From the NCBI GenBank assembly GCA_963807735.1, contig CAWEDI010000004.1, positions 248,001-312,000 on the forward strand: DNA of 64,000 nt. The letters run 5' to 3'. The notes under the pieces are model-generated. The model made no database searches and was not told the origin of the DNA. It saw only the letters and a list, made by a program, of their open reading frames with translations. The first letter of the stretch is position 1. The number at the start of each line of letters is the position of its first letter. This DNA comes from Roseiarcus sp963807735 (GTDB lineage: Bacteria; Pseudomonadota; Alphaproteobacteria; Rhizobiales; Beijerinckiaceae). This document shows, in pieces, positions 46,451-55,391 of this stretch. A program made the translations under genes and the position numbers.

Positions 46451-46543
46451 TAGAGTATCCGTTTTGGACAAGGGGGAATTTGAGGCGCCGTGGGGCATGC
46501 TGCGCTTCGGCCTACGGCCTTCGCTGCGCGCGCCCCACGGCGG

Positions 46544-47485
46544 TTAGGCGGCGCGTCTTGGCTGCCAATGGCGATTGGCTTTGAGCAGCGCGTTGGCGAG
46601 GACGATGAGCTTTCGCATGATGGCGGCGATGGCGACCTTGGCCGGTTTTCCGCTGTCGACGAGTTGCTGATACTTGGCCTTCAAGTCCGGGTTGAAGCGC
46701 ATCGCGACGAGCGCGGGCATGTAGAGGGCTTGGCGGAGGCCGGCGCGCCCGCCGCGAATGAACGAGCGGCCCGTCCAGCGGCCTGATTGCCGCGCGATAG
46801 GCGCTAGGCCCGCGAGACTAGCGGCCTCGCCGGCCTCCAGCGTGCCGAGTTCGGGCATCTCCACGAGGAGAGCGAAAGCGGTAATGGCGGAAACGCCGGG
46901 AATGCTGGTCAGAATGGCGAAGCGTTGGGAAAGGTCGGGGTCCGCGTTGACGATGTCACGCATGGCGGCTTCGACAGCCGCGATTTGACGTTCGATCTGG
47001 TCGAGACGCTGGGCGTTGTGGCGTTTCAGCAGCGCCAAGACCAGAACCTTTCCCCGGTTCTTGGCCGCCGTCCGGTCCTTGACGAGGGCCTCGCGCGCGA
47101 GATGAAGCTCTTTCAGTTCAAGGATGATTTCGCTGCGAGGCGGCCGGACTGGCAACTGAAGCAAGGAGCCCATCCGCGCCAGCATCGCTGCGTCCAAGCG
47201 ATCCGTTTTCGCGAGCTTGCCGGTCGCCTCGGCGAAGCGGCGCGCCTGGCGGGGATTGACCTTGGCGAAGGGAACGCCGGCCTCTGCGAGCGCGCGCTCG
47301 AACGTGCGATGATAGGGACCGGTCGGCTCGAAGACGACCCGCTCCAACGGCTTCTCGGCGCACCCCCGCAAGAGCGCCTTGTGTCCGGCTTTGTCATTGG
47401 CGAAGCGGCGGCTTGCGCCGTCGGCCAACCTATGCGCGTCGAGGCAGTCTTTCGAAACGTCGACGCCAATGGTATCATCGTTCAT
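46544..47485 (-). CDS. IS110-family DEDD transposase (intact)
   Basis: Start 47485 (MNDDTIGVDVSKDCLDAHRLADG); an upstream ATG at 47509 also fits. RuvC-like DEDD residues: Asp in GVDVSKD, Glu in VVFEPTGPYH, Asp pair in KTDRLDAAMLA. The C-terminal Tnp20 domain has LTSIPGVSAITAFALLVEMPELG, LAGLAPIARQSGRWTGRSFIRGGRAGLRQALYM. About 313 residues, without lesions. IS110 enzymes act with an RNA encoded in the element's end. Confidence 0.92.
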   Translation of the reverse strand: MNDDTIGVDVSKDCLDAHRLADGASRRFANDKAGHKALLRGCAEKPLERVVFEPTGPYHRTFERALAEAGVPFAKVNPRQARRFAEATGKLAKTDRLDAAMLARMGSLLQLPVRPPRSEIILELKELHLAREALVKDRTAAKNRGKVLVLALLKRHNAQRLDQIERQIAAVEAAMRDIVNADPDLSQRFAILTSIPGVSAITAFALLVEMPELGTLEAGEAASLAGLAPIARQSGRWTGRSFIRGGRAGLRQALYMPALVAMRFNPDLKAKYQQLVDSGKPAKVAIAAIMRKLIVLANALLKANRHWQPRRAA

Positions 47486-47509
47486 CTTTTCCGCGCCTCT
47501 GCTTGTCAT

Positions 47510-47692
47510 TCGCGGCTTTCCCGCGGGTATCCGTGCAGGCCATCAGGAAAAGACGAGGGCGATCCAACTCTAGCTCGACCCGTCAAACGGTCCGCAGTAT
47601 CGCGATCCGACCCTCGCCGCTGACGAGAGGGCTGCCGCCCTCTCCCAGCGGCTCCTTTTCCGCCCTTCGGCGTGGAAAGTCATAAGACAAGC
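47510..47692 (-). ncRNA. Putative IS110 bridge-RNA region, copy 1
   Basis: The non-coding leader of the IS110 copy carries the same stem as copy 2 (CCGCTG...GAGAGGG paired with CCCTCTC...CAGCGG). Long left ends of IS110-group elements encode bridge RNAs that pair with target and donor DNA. Expression here is inferred only. Confidence 0.35.
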
Positions 47693-47774
47693 GGTTACCG
47701 ATCAAGTTGTACCGCCGTCATGGCGAGCGAAGCGAAGCCATCCACGTCTCCGCCGAGCCGAGCTTCACCGACTA

Positions 47775-49010
47775 GTGTTCCCCGTCATTGCATTTGACGG
47801 TGAGTTCTGAATCTCTTTCGCCTGGTGGCGGCGATGGAGATGATTCGTGGCGGGAAACGAGGTTTCGGTCAAGAAGTTCGTGGTTCGTTTGAGCGCGGAT
47901 GAGCGGGAGCGGCTGTGGGAGTTCATCCGCTCTGGCAAGCGCTCGGCGCAGCTGTCGACGAAGGCGCGCATCCTTCTGAAGGCGGACATTTCGGCAGCCG
48001 GTGATGGCTGGAGCGACAGTAAGATCGCCGAGGCTTTGGACACCAGCGTGGCCAACGTCGAGAGGACGCGACGCCAACTGGTGGAGGAAGGCTTCGAGGC
48101 CGTATTGACGCGCAAGTACAATCCACGCTGCGCGCCGAAGCGGATTTTCGACGGCGAGGCGGAAGCCAAGCTGATCGCGCTGGCCTGCGGACCGGCCCCG
48201 GCCGGCTATGCCCGATGGACGCTGAGCCTGCTCGAACAGAAGGTCGTCGAGTTGAACATTGTCGAGAAAGCCAGCGACAATACGATCGGACGCACGCTCA
48301 AAAAAACATTCTCAAACCGCATCTCAAACAGCAATGGGTGATCGCGCCGCAGGCCAATGCGGCCTTCGTCGCCAACATGGAAGACGTGTTGGAAGTCTAT
48401 CGGCGGCCGCACGATCCGCTGCGCCCCGTGGTATGTCTGGACGAGACCACGAAACAAATGATTGCCGAGACGCGCGCTCCCATCCCGGCGGCGCCCGGGC
48501 GCAAGGCGCGTCACGATTACGAATACGAGCGCAATGGCGTGTCCAGCCTGTTCATGATGTTCGCGCCGCTGGAGGGCTGGCGCAACGTCGAGGTTGCCGA
48601 CCGCCACGCCGCCGCCGACTACGCCCAAGTGCTAAAAGAACTGTCCGATGTCCATTTCCCCGGCGCAGCGAAAATCGTGCTGGTGCAGGACAACCTCTCG
48701 ACGCACACGCCGGCCTCGCTCTACGCCGCCTTTCCCGCGCTCGAGGCACGACGCATCGTCGAGCGCTTCGAATGGCATTACACGCCAAAGCACGGAAGCT
48801 GGCTCGACTTGGCGGAATCCGAACTCGCGGTTCTCGCAACCCAATGCCTGGACCGCCGAATCCCCGACAAGCCGACATGGATCGCCGAGGTCGCCGCATG
48901 GCAGGACAATCGTAACAAACGATGCGTCAAGGCCAACTGGCAATTCACAACTGACGACGCTCGAATTAAGCTGAAGTCCCTGTACCCTCAGTTCGAATGA
49001 CTCAGACTAC
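47775..49010 (+). mobile_element. IS630-family element 3
   Basis: 1236 bp inserted at the central TA of the MITE, with TA on each side (47773-47774 and 49011-49012). Ends are weak inverted repeats: GTGTTCCCCGTCATT and, on the other strand, GTAGTCTGAGTCATT. Confidence 0.88.
47847..49000 (+). CDS. IS630 transposase, two frames joined by -1 shift
   Basis: GTG 47847 begins MAGNEVSVKKFVVRLSADERERLWEFI with a helix-turn-helix (SDSKIAEALDTSVANVERTRRQL-like). At CTCAAAAAAACATT (A run 48300-48306) a -1 shift gives TLKKNILKPHLKQQWVIAP. It then reads VCLDETTKQM (Asp), LVQDNLSTHTPAS (Asp) and HGSWLDLAESEL (Glu), ending at 49000. Otherwise undamaged. All three IS630 elements in the window have an A7-A8 tract at the same place. 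Confidence 0.82.
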
Positions 49011-49125
49011 TAGACTACGATCTCGGCGCGCTGGATTGCTTCGCTTCGCTCGCAATGACGGGCCGATTCTGTCTGATCGGTATCTGCTTGTCTTATGACT
49101 TTCCACGCCGAAGGGCGGAAAAGGA

Positions 49126-49162
49126 GCCGCTGGGAGAGGGTGGCAGCCCTCTCGTCAGCGGC
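49126..49162 (+). ncRNA. Stem-loop in putative IS110 bridge RNA, copy 2
   Basis: CCGCTG-GG-GAGAGGG pairs with CCCTCTC-GT-CAGCGG around a TGGCAG loop, a strong two-step helix in the 180-bp non-coding left end (49087-49268). Its conservation in both copies is trivially explained by their recent common origin. An RNA role follows from knowledge of the IS110 family. Confidence 0.4.
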
Positions 49163-49292
49163 GAGGGTCGGATCGCGATACTGCGGACCGTTTGACGGGT
49201 CGAGCTAGAGTTGGATCGCCCTCGTCTTTTCCTGATGGCCTGCACGGATACCCGCGGGAAAGCCGCGAATGACAAGCAGAGGCGCGGAAAAG

Positions 49293-50276
49293 ATGAGGAA
49301 CGGAACCGACGATACCATTGGCGTCGACGTTTCGAAAGACTGCCTCGACGCGCATAGGTTGGCCGACGGCGCAAGCCGCCGCTTCGCCAATGACAAAGCC
49401 GGACACAAGGCGCTCTTGCGGTGGTGCGCCGAGAAGCCGTTGGAGCGGGTCGTCTTCGAGCCGACCGGTCCCTATCATCGCACGTTCGAGCGCGCGCTCG
49501 CAGAGGCCGGCGTTCCCTTCGCCAAGGTCAATCCCCGCCAGGCGCGCCGCTTCGCCGAGGCGACCGGCAAGCTCGCGAAAACGGATCGCTTGGACGCAGC
49601 GATGCTGGCGCGGATGGGCTCCTTGCTTCAGTTGCCAGTCCGGCCGCCTCGCAGCGAAATCATCCTTGAACTGAAAGAGCTTCATCTCGCGCGCGAGGCC
49701 CTCGTCAAGGACCGGACGGCGGCCAAGAACCGGGGAAAGGTTCTGGTCTTGGCGCTGCTGAAACGCCACAACGCCCAGCGTCTCGACCAGATCGAACGTC
49801 AAATCGCGGCTGTCGAAGCCGCCATGCGTGACATCGTCAACGCGGACCCCGACCTTTCCCAACGCTTCGCCATTCTGACCAGCATTCCCGGCGTTTCCGC
49901 CATTACCGCTTTCGCTCTCCTCGTGGAGATGCCCGAACTCGGCACGCTGGAGGCCGGCGAGGCCGCTAGTCTCGCGGGCCTAGCGCCTATCGCGCGGCAA
50001 TCAGGCCGCTGGACGGGCCGCTCGTTCATTCGCGGCGGGCGCGCCGGCCTCCGCCAAGCCCTCTACATGCCCGCGCTCGTCGCGATGCGCTTCAACCCGG
50101 ACCTGAAGGCCAAATATCAGCAGTCTCGTCGACAGCGGAAAACCGGCCAAGGTCGCCATCGCCGCCATCATGCGAAAGCTCATCGTCCTCGCCAACGCGC
50201 TGCTCAAAGCCAATCGCCATTGCCAGCCAAGACGCGCCGCCTAACCGCCGTGGGGCGCGCGCAGCGAAGGCCGTAG
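49293..50276 (+). pseudogene. IS110 transposase, copy 2, C-terminal frameshift
   Basis: It starts MRNGTDDTIGVDVSKDCLDAHRL and is identical in the DEDD domain and most of Tnp20 to copy 1. A one-base insertion in AAATATCAGCAGTCTCGTC (near 50123) changes KYQQLVDSGKPAKVAIAAI to KYQQSRRQRKTGQGRH. The last 30-50 residues are therefore replaced. It may be inactive but could be mobilised by copy 1. Confidence 0.8.
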
Positions 50277-50344
50277 GCCGAAGCGCAGCATGCCCCACGG
50301 CGCCTCAAATTCCCCCTTGTCCAAAACGGATACTCTAGCGCTCC

Positions 50345-50915
50345 CGGTTCGGGCGCGCCCGCGGTATCGTCGGATCAGAACGACATCGCCGCGCTCGTCG
50401 CGGCGCTCTCCGAACTCGATCTCGCGGCTCTAACTCTGTGCTGGCGCAATCATCTGGGCGGGGCCGTTCCCGGTCCCCTGCCCCGATGGCTGCTGATCCG
50501 CGTTTTGGCTTTTCGCCTTCAGGCGACGACCTACGGCGGTCTCGGCCGGGCGACCCTGCTCAAGCTAAAGCGCGAGAGCAGCGGCGCGGATGGCGGCCCC
50601 TCGGTTTCCCCCTTCGCAAGTCGCGCTCCCGCCACCCGCGAGGGTGTCGATCTCAGGCCCGGCGCTCTGCTCACACGCGAATGGCGCGGCAAACTCGAAC
50701 GAGTGTCGGTGCTTGAACAGGGTTTTGCGTGGAACGGCAAAACCTACGGCAGCCTGTCCCAAGTCGCCAAAGCGATCACCAGCACAAACTGGAACGGCCA
50801 TCGCTTCTTCGGCTTGCGAGCGGCGGCTCTCCCTATCCGCGGGATCGCGCCGTCAAAATCAAGAGGGCGACGGCGTTCGTATCTCAAGGCTTTGGATCGG
50901 GAGCCGCGGCAATGA
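50345..50915 (+). CDS. DUF2924 protein, N-terminus cut by the transposon complex
   Basis: The frame SDQNDIAALVAALSELDLAALTLCWRNHLGG, LIRVLAFRLQATTYGG, LRPGALLTREWRGKLERVSVLEQGFAWNGKTYGSLSQVAKAITSTNWNGHRFFGL is a nearly complete DUF2924 domain. No start codon lies between the CTAG border at 50335 and the first conserved residues, so the start was probably displaced by the MITE/IS110 complex. It overlaps the recombinase gene by ATGA. DUF2924 genes regularly precede large serine recombinases in alphaproteobacterial islands and probably assist them. Confidence 0.82.
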
Positions 50916-52501
50916 AGCCGGAAAACCGCAAGGCGAGCTTCCGCTGTGTGATTTACACCCGTGTCTCCTCGGACAGCGGCCTCGAGCAGGAATTCAACTC
51001 GCTCGACAACCAGCGCGAAGCCGCCGAGGCCTATGTCAAGAGCCAGGCCCATGAAGGCTGGAGATTGCTCCGTGATCGCTACGACGATGGAGGCTTCTCC
51101 GGCGGTTCGATAGAGCGCCCTGCCCTGCTGAGGCTCATGGACGAAGTCCGGCAGGGCCGGATCGACGTCATCGTCGTCTACAAGGTCGATCGGCTGACCC
51201 GGTCCCTGGCCGACTTCGCCAAGCTGGTCGAATTGTTCGACACGCACGACGTCTCGTTTGTTTCGGTGACGCAGGCTTTCAACACCACCACCAGCATGGG
51301 GCGGCTGACGCTCAACGTGCTGCTGTCCTTCGCCCAGTTCGAGCGCGAGGTCACCGGAGAGCGCATCCGCGACAAGATCGCCGCCTCGAAGAAGAAGGGC
51401 ATCTGGATGGGCGGCGTGGTTCCGCTCGGCTACCGCGTCGAGAACCGCGCACTGCACATCGTCGAGGAACACGCGGCTATGGTGTGCGAGATCTTCCGCC
51501 GCTATCTCGCCTGCGGGTCCGTAGTCGCCTTGAAGGCGACGTTCGATGGGGAGAACCTTCGCTTGCCCGTCCGCATCGACGGCGCGGGTCGCGAGACCGG
51601 CGGCGGCCTCATCAGCCGCGGCCATCTCTACAAGATCCTGTCGAACCCCGTTTATATCGGCCGGCTCGCCCACAAGGGACAGGACTATGCTGGGCAGCAT
51701 CCAGCGATCATCGATCAGGAGACGTGGGGACGGACGCAGGCCTCGTTGGCCGCTCACGCGCTGCCCCGCCATAATCCTCCCCGGGCCACCGACGCTGCGC
51801 TAACCAGCAAGCTGTTCGACGATCGCGGCAACCGCATGAGCCCGAGAGAGGCGGCTAAGGGCTCCAAGCGTTGGCGTTACTATATTTCGCAAGCCATCCT
51901 ACAGGGGCGTCGCCAAGACTCGGGCTCGCTTCCCCGCCTCTCCGCTCCGCTCCTCGAAGCTGCGGTTGTGGACGCCATCCGGGCTGAGACGCCGAACCGC
52001 AAGTATCCCGAGGAGGCGATCTGGGCCGGGCTTGAGAAAGTCGTGGTCGGTAAGTCCAACCTCACCATCCGATGGCGCGACGCACAGGCCTCAGAAGCTC
52101 CCGTCGTCGATCTCTCCGTTTCCTGGTCGTCAACGCCGACGCGCCGGCAGCGCGAAGTTATGCAAGGCGATGGCGCGCCGGCCTCCAACCTCCGCCCGAT
52201 GCGGATGGAGGCGCGGCGCGCCTTTCGGCGGCCTACGGCAAAGCCCGACTCCCGACTATGGCTGGATCTTATCACTGACGATCCCAAGACCACAATCCGC
52301 GACATTGCCGCTCGCGAGCAGCGGACGGAACGATCGATCCGGCAAACGCTGTCGCTGGCTTTTCTGGATCCCGGCCTCGTCGCTGTGGCGTTGGCGGGTC
52401 GATTGCCGCGCGGCTGCGGCCTCAAGCGCATGATGGACTTGCCGCCGATCTGGAGCGAGCAATGGACCGCACTCGGCCTTCAGACCTCATCTCGTCGCTA
52501 A
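50912..52501 (+). CDS. Large serine recombinase
   Basis: Start 50912 (MKPENRKASFRCVIYTRVSSDSGLEQEFNSLDNQREAAEAYV), translationally coupled to DUF2924. Residues 10-150 are the catalytic domain (nucleophile Ser in YTRVSS, VYKVDRLTRSLADFAKLVELF, SFAQFEREVTGERIRDK). The recombinase domain follows (GVVPLGYRV, LYKILSNPVYIGRLAHKGQDY). A zinc-ribbon is not obvious. 529 residues. The last 140 residues and 3' flank are duplicated downstream (53773-54501). Confidence 0.92.
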   Translation: MKPENRKASFRCVIYTRVSSDSGLEQEFNSLDNQREAAEAYVKSQAHEGWRLLRDRYDDGGFSGGSIERPALLRLMDEVRQGRIDVIVVYKVDRLTRSLADFAKLVELFDTHDVSFVSVTQAFNTTTSMGRLTLNVLLSFAQFEREVTGERIRDKIAASKKKGIWMGGVVPLGYRVENRALHIVEEHAAMVCEIFRRYLACGSVVALKATFDGENLRLPVRIDGAGRETGGGLISRGHLYKILSNPVYIGRLAHKGQDYAGQHPAIIDQETWGRTQASLAAHALPRHNPPRATDAALTSKLFDDRGNRMSPREAAKGSKRWRYYISQAILQGRRQDSGSLPRLSAPLLEAAVVDAIRAETPNRKYPEEAIWAGLEKVVVGKSNLTIRWRDAQASEAPVVDLSVSWSSTPTRRQREVMQGDGAPASNLRPMRMEARRAFRRPTAKPDSRLWLDLITDDPKTTIRDIAAREQRTERSIRQTLSLAFLDPGLVAVALAGRLPRGCGLKRMMDLPPIWSEQWTALGLQTSSRR

Positions 52502-52720
52502 CGGCATAGGAGCGAAATCTCGCGGCCTGCCCCGCCGCCTCCCCCGCCCGCATTCGCGACGCGAAACCGCCACTTGCATGCGCTCGAAAGCATCGCCCCG
52601 GGAAACGAAAAATCAGGCGCAGAGACACGGGGTCGAGACGAGCTCAACCGCGCGACAAAGCGGGCGGGCAGGATTGCCCGCGCCACCGCGATCAACGCAC
52701 CCGGTCGACCGAGAATAGCC

Positions 52721-52756
52721 AAGGGGCGGTCGCATCAGAATGCGCGGTCGCCCCTT
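52721..52756. terminator. Hairpin between recombinase repeat and trypsin-like gene
   Basis: AAGGGGCG (52721-52728) pairs with CGCCCCTT (52749-52756), with an inner GCAT...ATGC, followed by CCTCCTTCC rather than a T run. It may terminate recombinase transcription or be a recombination site. Confidence 0.45.
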
Positions 52757-52917
52757 CCTCCTTCCTGCTACGTCACTCGATTGCGATAGAGTTGGACGGT
52801 GGACCTCGTGTCACAACGGCCAGGGAGCCTTTACAAGAACGGCAGATGCGGGAACCGAATGAAAATCAAAAAACGGGATGTCGTCGGGACGTCCGCCTAT
52901 TCCAACGAGTGAGCACC

Positions 52918-53670
52918 ATGAGGGATTCAAGCTCCATACTGGTTCAGCGGGCGATGAACCGCGTTAGTGAGAACGCAAACAAATTGATCCTTCCCGCGAT
53001 TGTGGCGATCTATGAGCGCCCCGGCGGCTCGGACCGTGCGGTCAAGCAAGTTGGGACAGGGTTTCGCATCAATTGGTCCGGGCGACCGGTCCTAGTCACC
53101 GCTCGCCATATCCTCTACGGCCATCGCTACGAGAGGGAGCCCGAAGATCCGTTCACAAAACACATTGTCTTCGACGGCGGCTTAAGAGGCTTGTTCGAAC
53201 TGCGGACACGCGAGGTTGCCTACTCGGTGGGCCATGATCTCGCAGCCGTGTTTGTTGACGAGCTAAAACTCGCCGGCTCGCTTCCGATGTCGTGTCTTCT
53301 GCCAACTGAAGCAACCTGCCGTTTGGTCTCGATCTATGGCTTGTTGTCTCGCGATTTTCGCCGTCAACTATCAACCCATTCACTTAGGCCGCAGCCGTAC
53401 ATCTACACCAACAGACGTGCGGCGTCGGGGCCGGGATACACGGGCATCCATCTTCCCAAGCACCGGAACAGAGACGGCCGCACAGGCAGATTGGTCCAAG
53501 CGCCGCGACCTGTTGGCTTGTCGGGCGGCCCCATCCTCAACGCAGATAAGCTGTTGCACGGATACGTGTCCATAGTCGGAGTGTTCACGGACTACAAGCA
53601 ATGGACGGCACTCGGACTCGGGGAGAGTGCCTGGAAGGTGATCTCGCTCTTACGGCAGTTGGCCACCTAA
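52918..53670 (+). CDS. Trypsin-like (S1-fold) serine protease homologue
   Basis: Start 52918 (MRDSSSILVQRAMNRVSENANKL). GTGFRINWSGRPVLVTARHILYG supplies the likely catalytic His, VGHDLAAVFVDEL the Asp, and VGLSGGPILNADKLLHGYVSIVGVF the Ser in GxSGGP. A complete triad is therefore visible. 250 residues without signal peptide, so cytoplasmic. It is cargo between direct repeats of the recombinase tail. Cytoplasmic trypsin-like proteins occur in phage-defence and conflict systems, but no partner gene is seen here, so the role is open. Confidence 0.7.
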   Translation: MRDSSSILVQRAMNRVSENANKLILPAIVAIYERPGGSDRAVKQVGTGFRINWSGRPVLVTARHILYGHRYEREPEDPFTKHIVFDGGLRGLFELRTREVAYSVGHDLAAVFVDELKLAGSLPMSCLLPTEATCRLVSIYGLLSRDFRRQLSTHSLRPQPYIYTNRRAASGPGYTGIHLPKHRNRDGRTGRLVQAPRPVGLSGGPILNADKLLHGYVSIVGVFTDYKQWTALGLGESAWKVISLLRQLAT

Positions 53671-53772
53671 CCCGGATTTCCCCGACGTTCATCATCGCCT
53701 GCGAGCCTTGCGGCTAGCCCCTCGGCAAATCCGAAATCAGCTGCGAAAACCTGCCGGCGTTTTCACTCGTCG

Positions 53773-54338
53773 GGCGCGACGCACAGGCCTCAGAAGCTCC
53801 CGTCGTCGATCTCTCTGTTTCCTGGTCGCCAACGCCGACGCGCCGGCAGCGCGAAGTTATGCAAGGCGATGGCGCGCCGGCCTTCAACCTCCGCCCGATG
53901 CGGATGGAGGCGCGGCGCGCCTTTTCGGCGGCCTACGGCAAAGCCCGACTATGGCTGGATCTTATCACTGACGATCCCAAGACCACAATCCGCGACATTG
54001 CCGCTCGCGAGCAGCGGACGGAACGATCGATCCGGCAAACGCTGTCGCTGGCTTTTCTGGATCCCGGCCTCGTCGCTGCGGCGTTGGCGGGTCGATTGCC
54101 GCGCGGCTGCGGCCTCAAGCGCATGATGGACTTGCCGCCGATCTGGAGCGAGCAATGGGCCGCCCTCGGCCTTCAGGCCTCATCTCGCCGCCAACGGCAT
54201 AAGAGCGAAATCCCGCGGCTTGGCCCGCCACCTCCTCCGCCCGCATTCGCGACGCCAGACTGCGACTTGCATGGGCTCCGAAAGCATCGCAGCGAGCAAT
54301 GGGGCGCACTCGGCCTTCAGACCTCATCTCGTCGCTAA
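53773..54338 (+). pseudogene. Duplicated C-terminus of the serine recombinase
   Basis: Reads QGDGAPAFNLRPMRMEARRAFSAAYGKARLWLDLITDDPKTTIRDIAAREQRTERSIRQTLSLAFLDPGLVAAALAGRLPRGCGLKRMMDLPP, matching residues about 385-525 of the recombinase at 50912. It has no catalytic domain or start. It differs at several bases from the parent, so the duplication is not brand new. Confidence 0.85.
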
Positions 54339-54501
54339 CGGCATAGGAGCGAAATCTGGCGGCCTGACGCGCCGCCTCCCCCGCCCGTATTCGCGACGCG
54401 AAACCGCCACTTGCATGCGCTCGAAAGCATCGCGTCGGGAAACGAAAAATCAGGCGCAGAGACACGGGGCTGAGACGGGCTCAACTGCGCGACAAAGCGG
54501 G

Positions 54502-55313
54502 TGCGAGAACGATGGCAGACCAAGCCTGCGACAAATAACGCATTGGAATGTGGGGGCAAATCCCAGACGCGGAAATGTGGGTCGTTACGCTGGACTGCCT
54601 GGTGGTGGACGCAGTCCCGGCGAACCGGTCTCCGCGAGCAATTCCCTGGTAACAGGGAAAATACAGGGATTTTCAATGCAAAACAGCCGTTTGAGCAACG
54701 AAACGTCGAGGATTGCGCTGCAATTTCAGTAGGTTGGAGGCGAAATACCTGCGCTGTCGAACAGGGAATTTATCTTGCTCAACAGGGAACGACCAGCGCC
54801 GGAACAGGGAACGCCGAGCGGCGATGTGGGAATTCGCGGTGGGGCCCGCCTCGCGGGCCGCGCAGGCACATGCCAATCTCGTCGCCGCTGTCGACCGAGA
54901 TTCCTGGCGCGCCGGCGGCGGCGCCTAAAATACCGACTCCGCGATCCGACTCTCTGCGCCAGCGACATGACAAGGTCGCACCCGTCCTAGCGGCGCAACG
55001 AACTCCGTCGCGTCAACCTCCTGATGGTTGGACACCCGGCTGGCGTCGACGCGAGGTGGAACTGGATCGTCGACCCCCTTGGCTCGACATTGAACAACGT
55101 CCTGGGAACGGCGTGGGGTCGCTATTGCTGCTCAATAAAGTCCCGCCGCCGCTTCGTTGCTGACGCTTGCTTTGGATCTGATTTTCGGTTAATCTAAAAA
55201 TCGAAGCGATCGCCGCCCCCGGCGGGCATCTGACGATCGCTTCCACGCCCTGTGCGCCCTCGGGGGATTGCGACAGGACTTCAACGAAATTCGCGGCTAC
55301 GCGGTCTCGGTGA
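54502..55313. repeat. Non-coding region with repeated AACAGGGAA motif
   Basis: No gene. AACAGGGAA occurs at 54651, 54760, 54781 and 54803, and TTCCCTG-GTAA-CAGGGAA forms a palindrome at 54642-54659. Similar AACAGGGAA-containing spacers follow site-specific recombinase genes in other rhizobia, as I recall. Their role is unknown. Confidence 0.55.
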
Positions 55314-55391
55314 ATGTCTGTCTCGCACTCCGACGCCGCGGCGGTCATTTCCGAAATTCAGCGCAGCCGCCAACCGATATGGAGTATCGGC

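Larger units (their letters stand above)
46454..47692 (-). mobile_element. IS110-family element, copy 1
   Basis: About 1.24 kb. Reading on its own strand, the left end (GCTTGTCTTATGAC) faces the MITE half at 47693, and the right end (CAAAACGGATA-CT) abuts CTAG at 46450-46453. A long upstream leader (47486-47692) and short 3' end (46454-46543) fit the IS110 group. It is in inverted orientation to copy 2 at 49087-50334. Confidence 0.85.
47693..49086. mobile_element. Second copy of the palindromic MITE, split by an IS630
   Basis: The left half (47693-47774: GTTACCGATCAAG..., GCGAGCGAAGCGAAGCC..., ...CACCGACTA) and right half (49011-49086: TAGACTACGATC..., GCTTCGCTTCGCTCGC, ...CTGATCGGTATCTG) join to about 156 bp. 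They correspond to the intact 158-bp copy at 31567-31724. The IS630 lies at the central TA of the palindrome. Both outer ends are directly joined to IS110 left ends. Confidence 0.88.
49087..50334 (+). mobile_element. IS110-family element, copy 2 (inverted relative to copy 1)
   Basis: Left end CTTGTCTTATGAC follows the MITE's ...CGGTATCTG; right end ...AAAACGGATACT is followed by CTAG at 50335-50338. Nearly identical to copy 1 (nine extra bases after the start codon and a one-base insertion near 50123). A 9-bp hairpin CCGTGGGGC...GCCCCACGG closes the 3' end (50248-50300). Confidence 0.88.
52074..54501. repeat. Direct repeats of the recombinase 3' end flanking a cargo gene
   Basis: Segment A (52074-52664) and segment B (53773-54501) share the recombinase C-terminal coding region and about 160 bp of 3' flank, from GGCGCGACGCACAGG to CGCGACAAAGCGGG. 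Segment B also holds an internal tandem duplication of about 144 bp (AGCGAGCAATGG at 54147 and 54291). The 1.1 kb between A and B carries the trypsin-like gene. Confidence 0.85.

Noticed and set aside
46454..50334. Classical composite transposon with IS110 ends mobilising the IS630
   Set aside because: IS110 elements do not move as composite transposons by terminal repeats; the mirror symmetry is better explained by separate insertions into the two ends of a palindromic MITE.
54602..54900. Short open frames in the AACAGGGAA region as genes
   Set aside because: All are short, overlap each other on both strands and lack ribosome sites; better read as non-coding repeat DNA.
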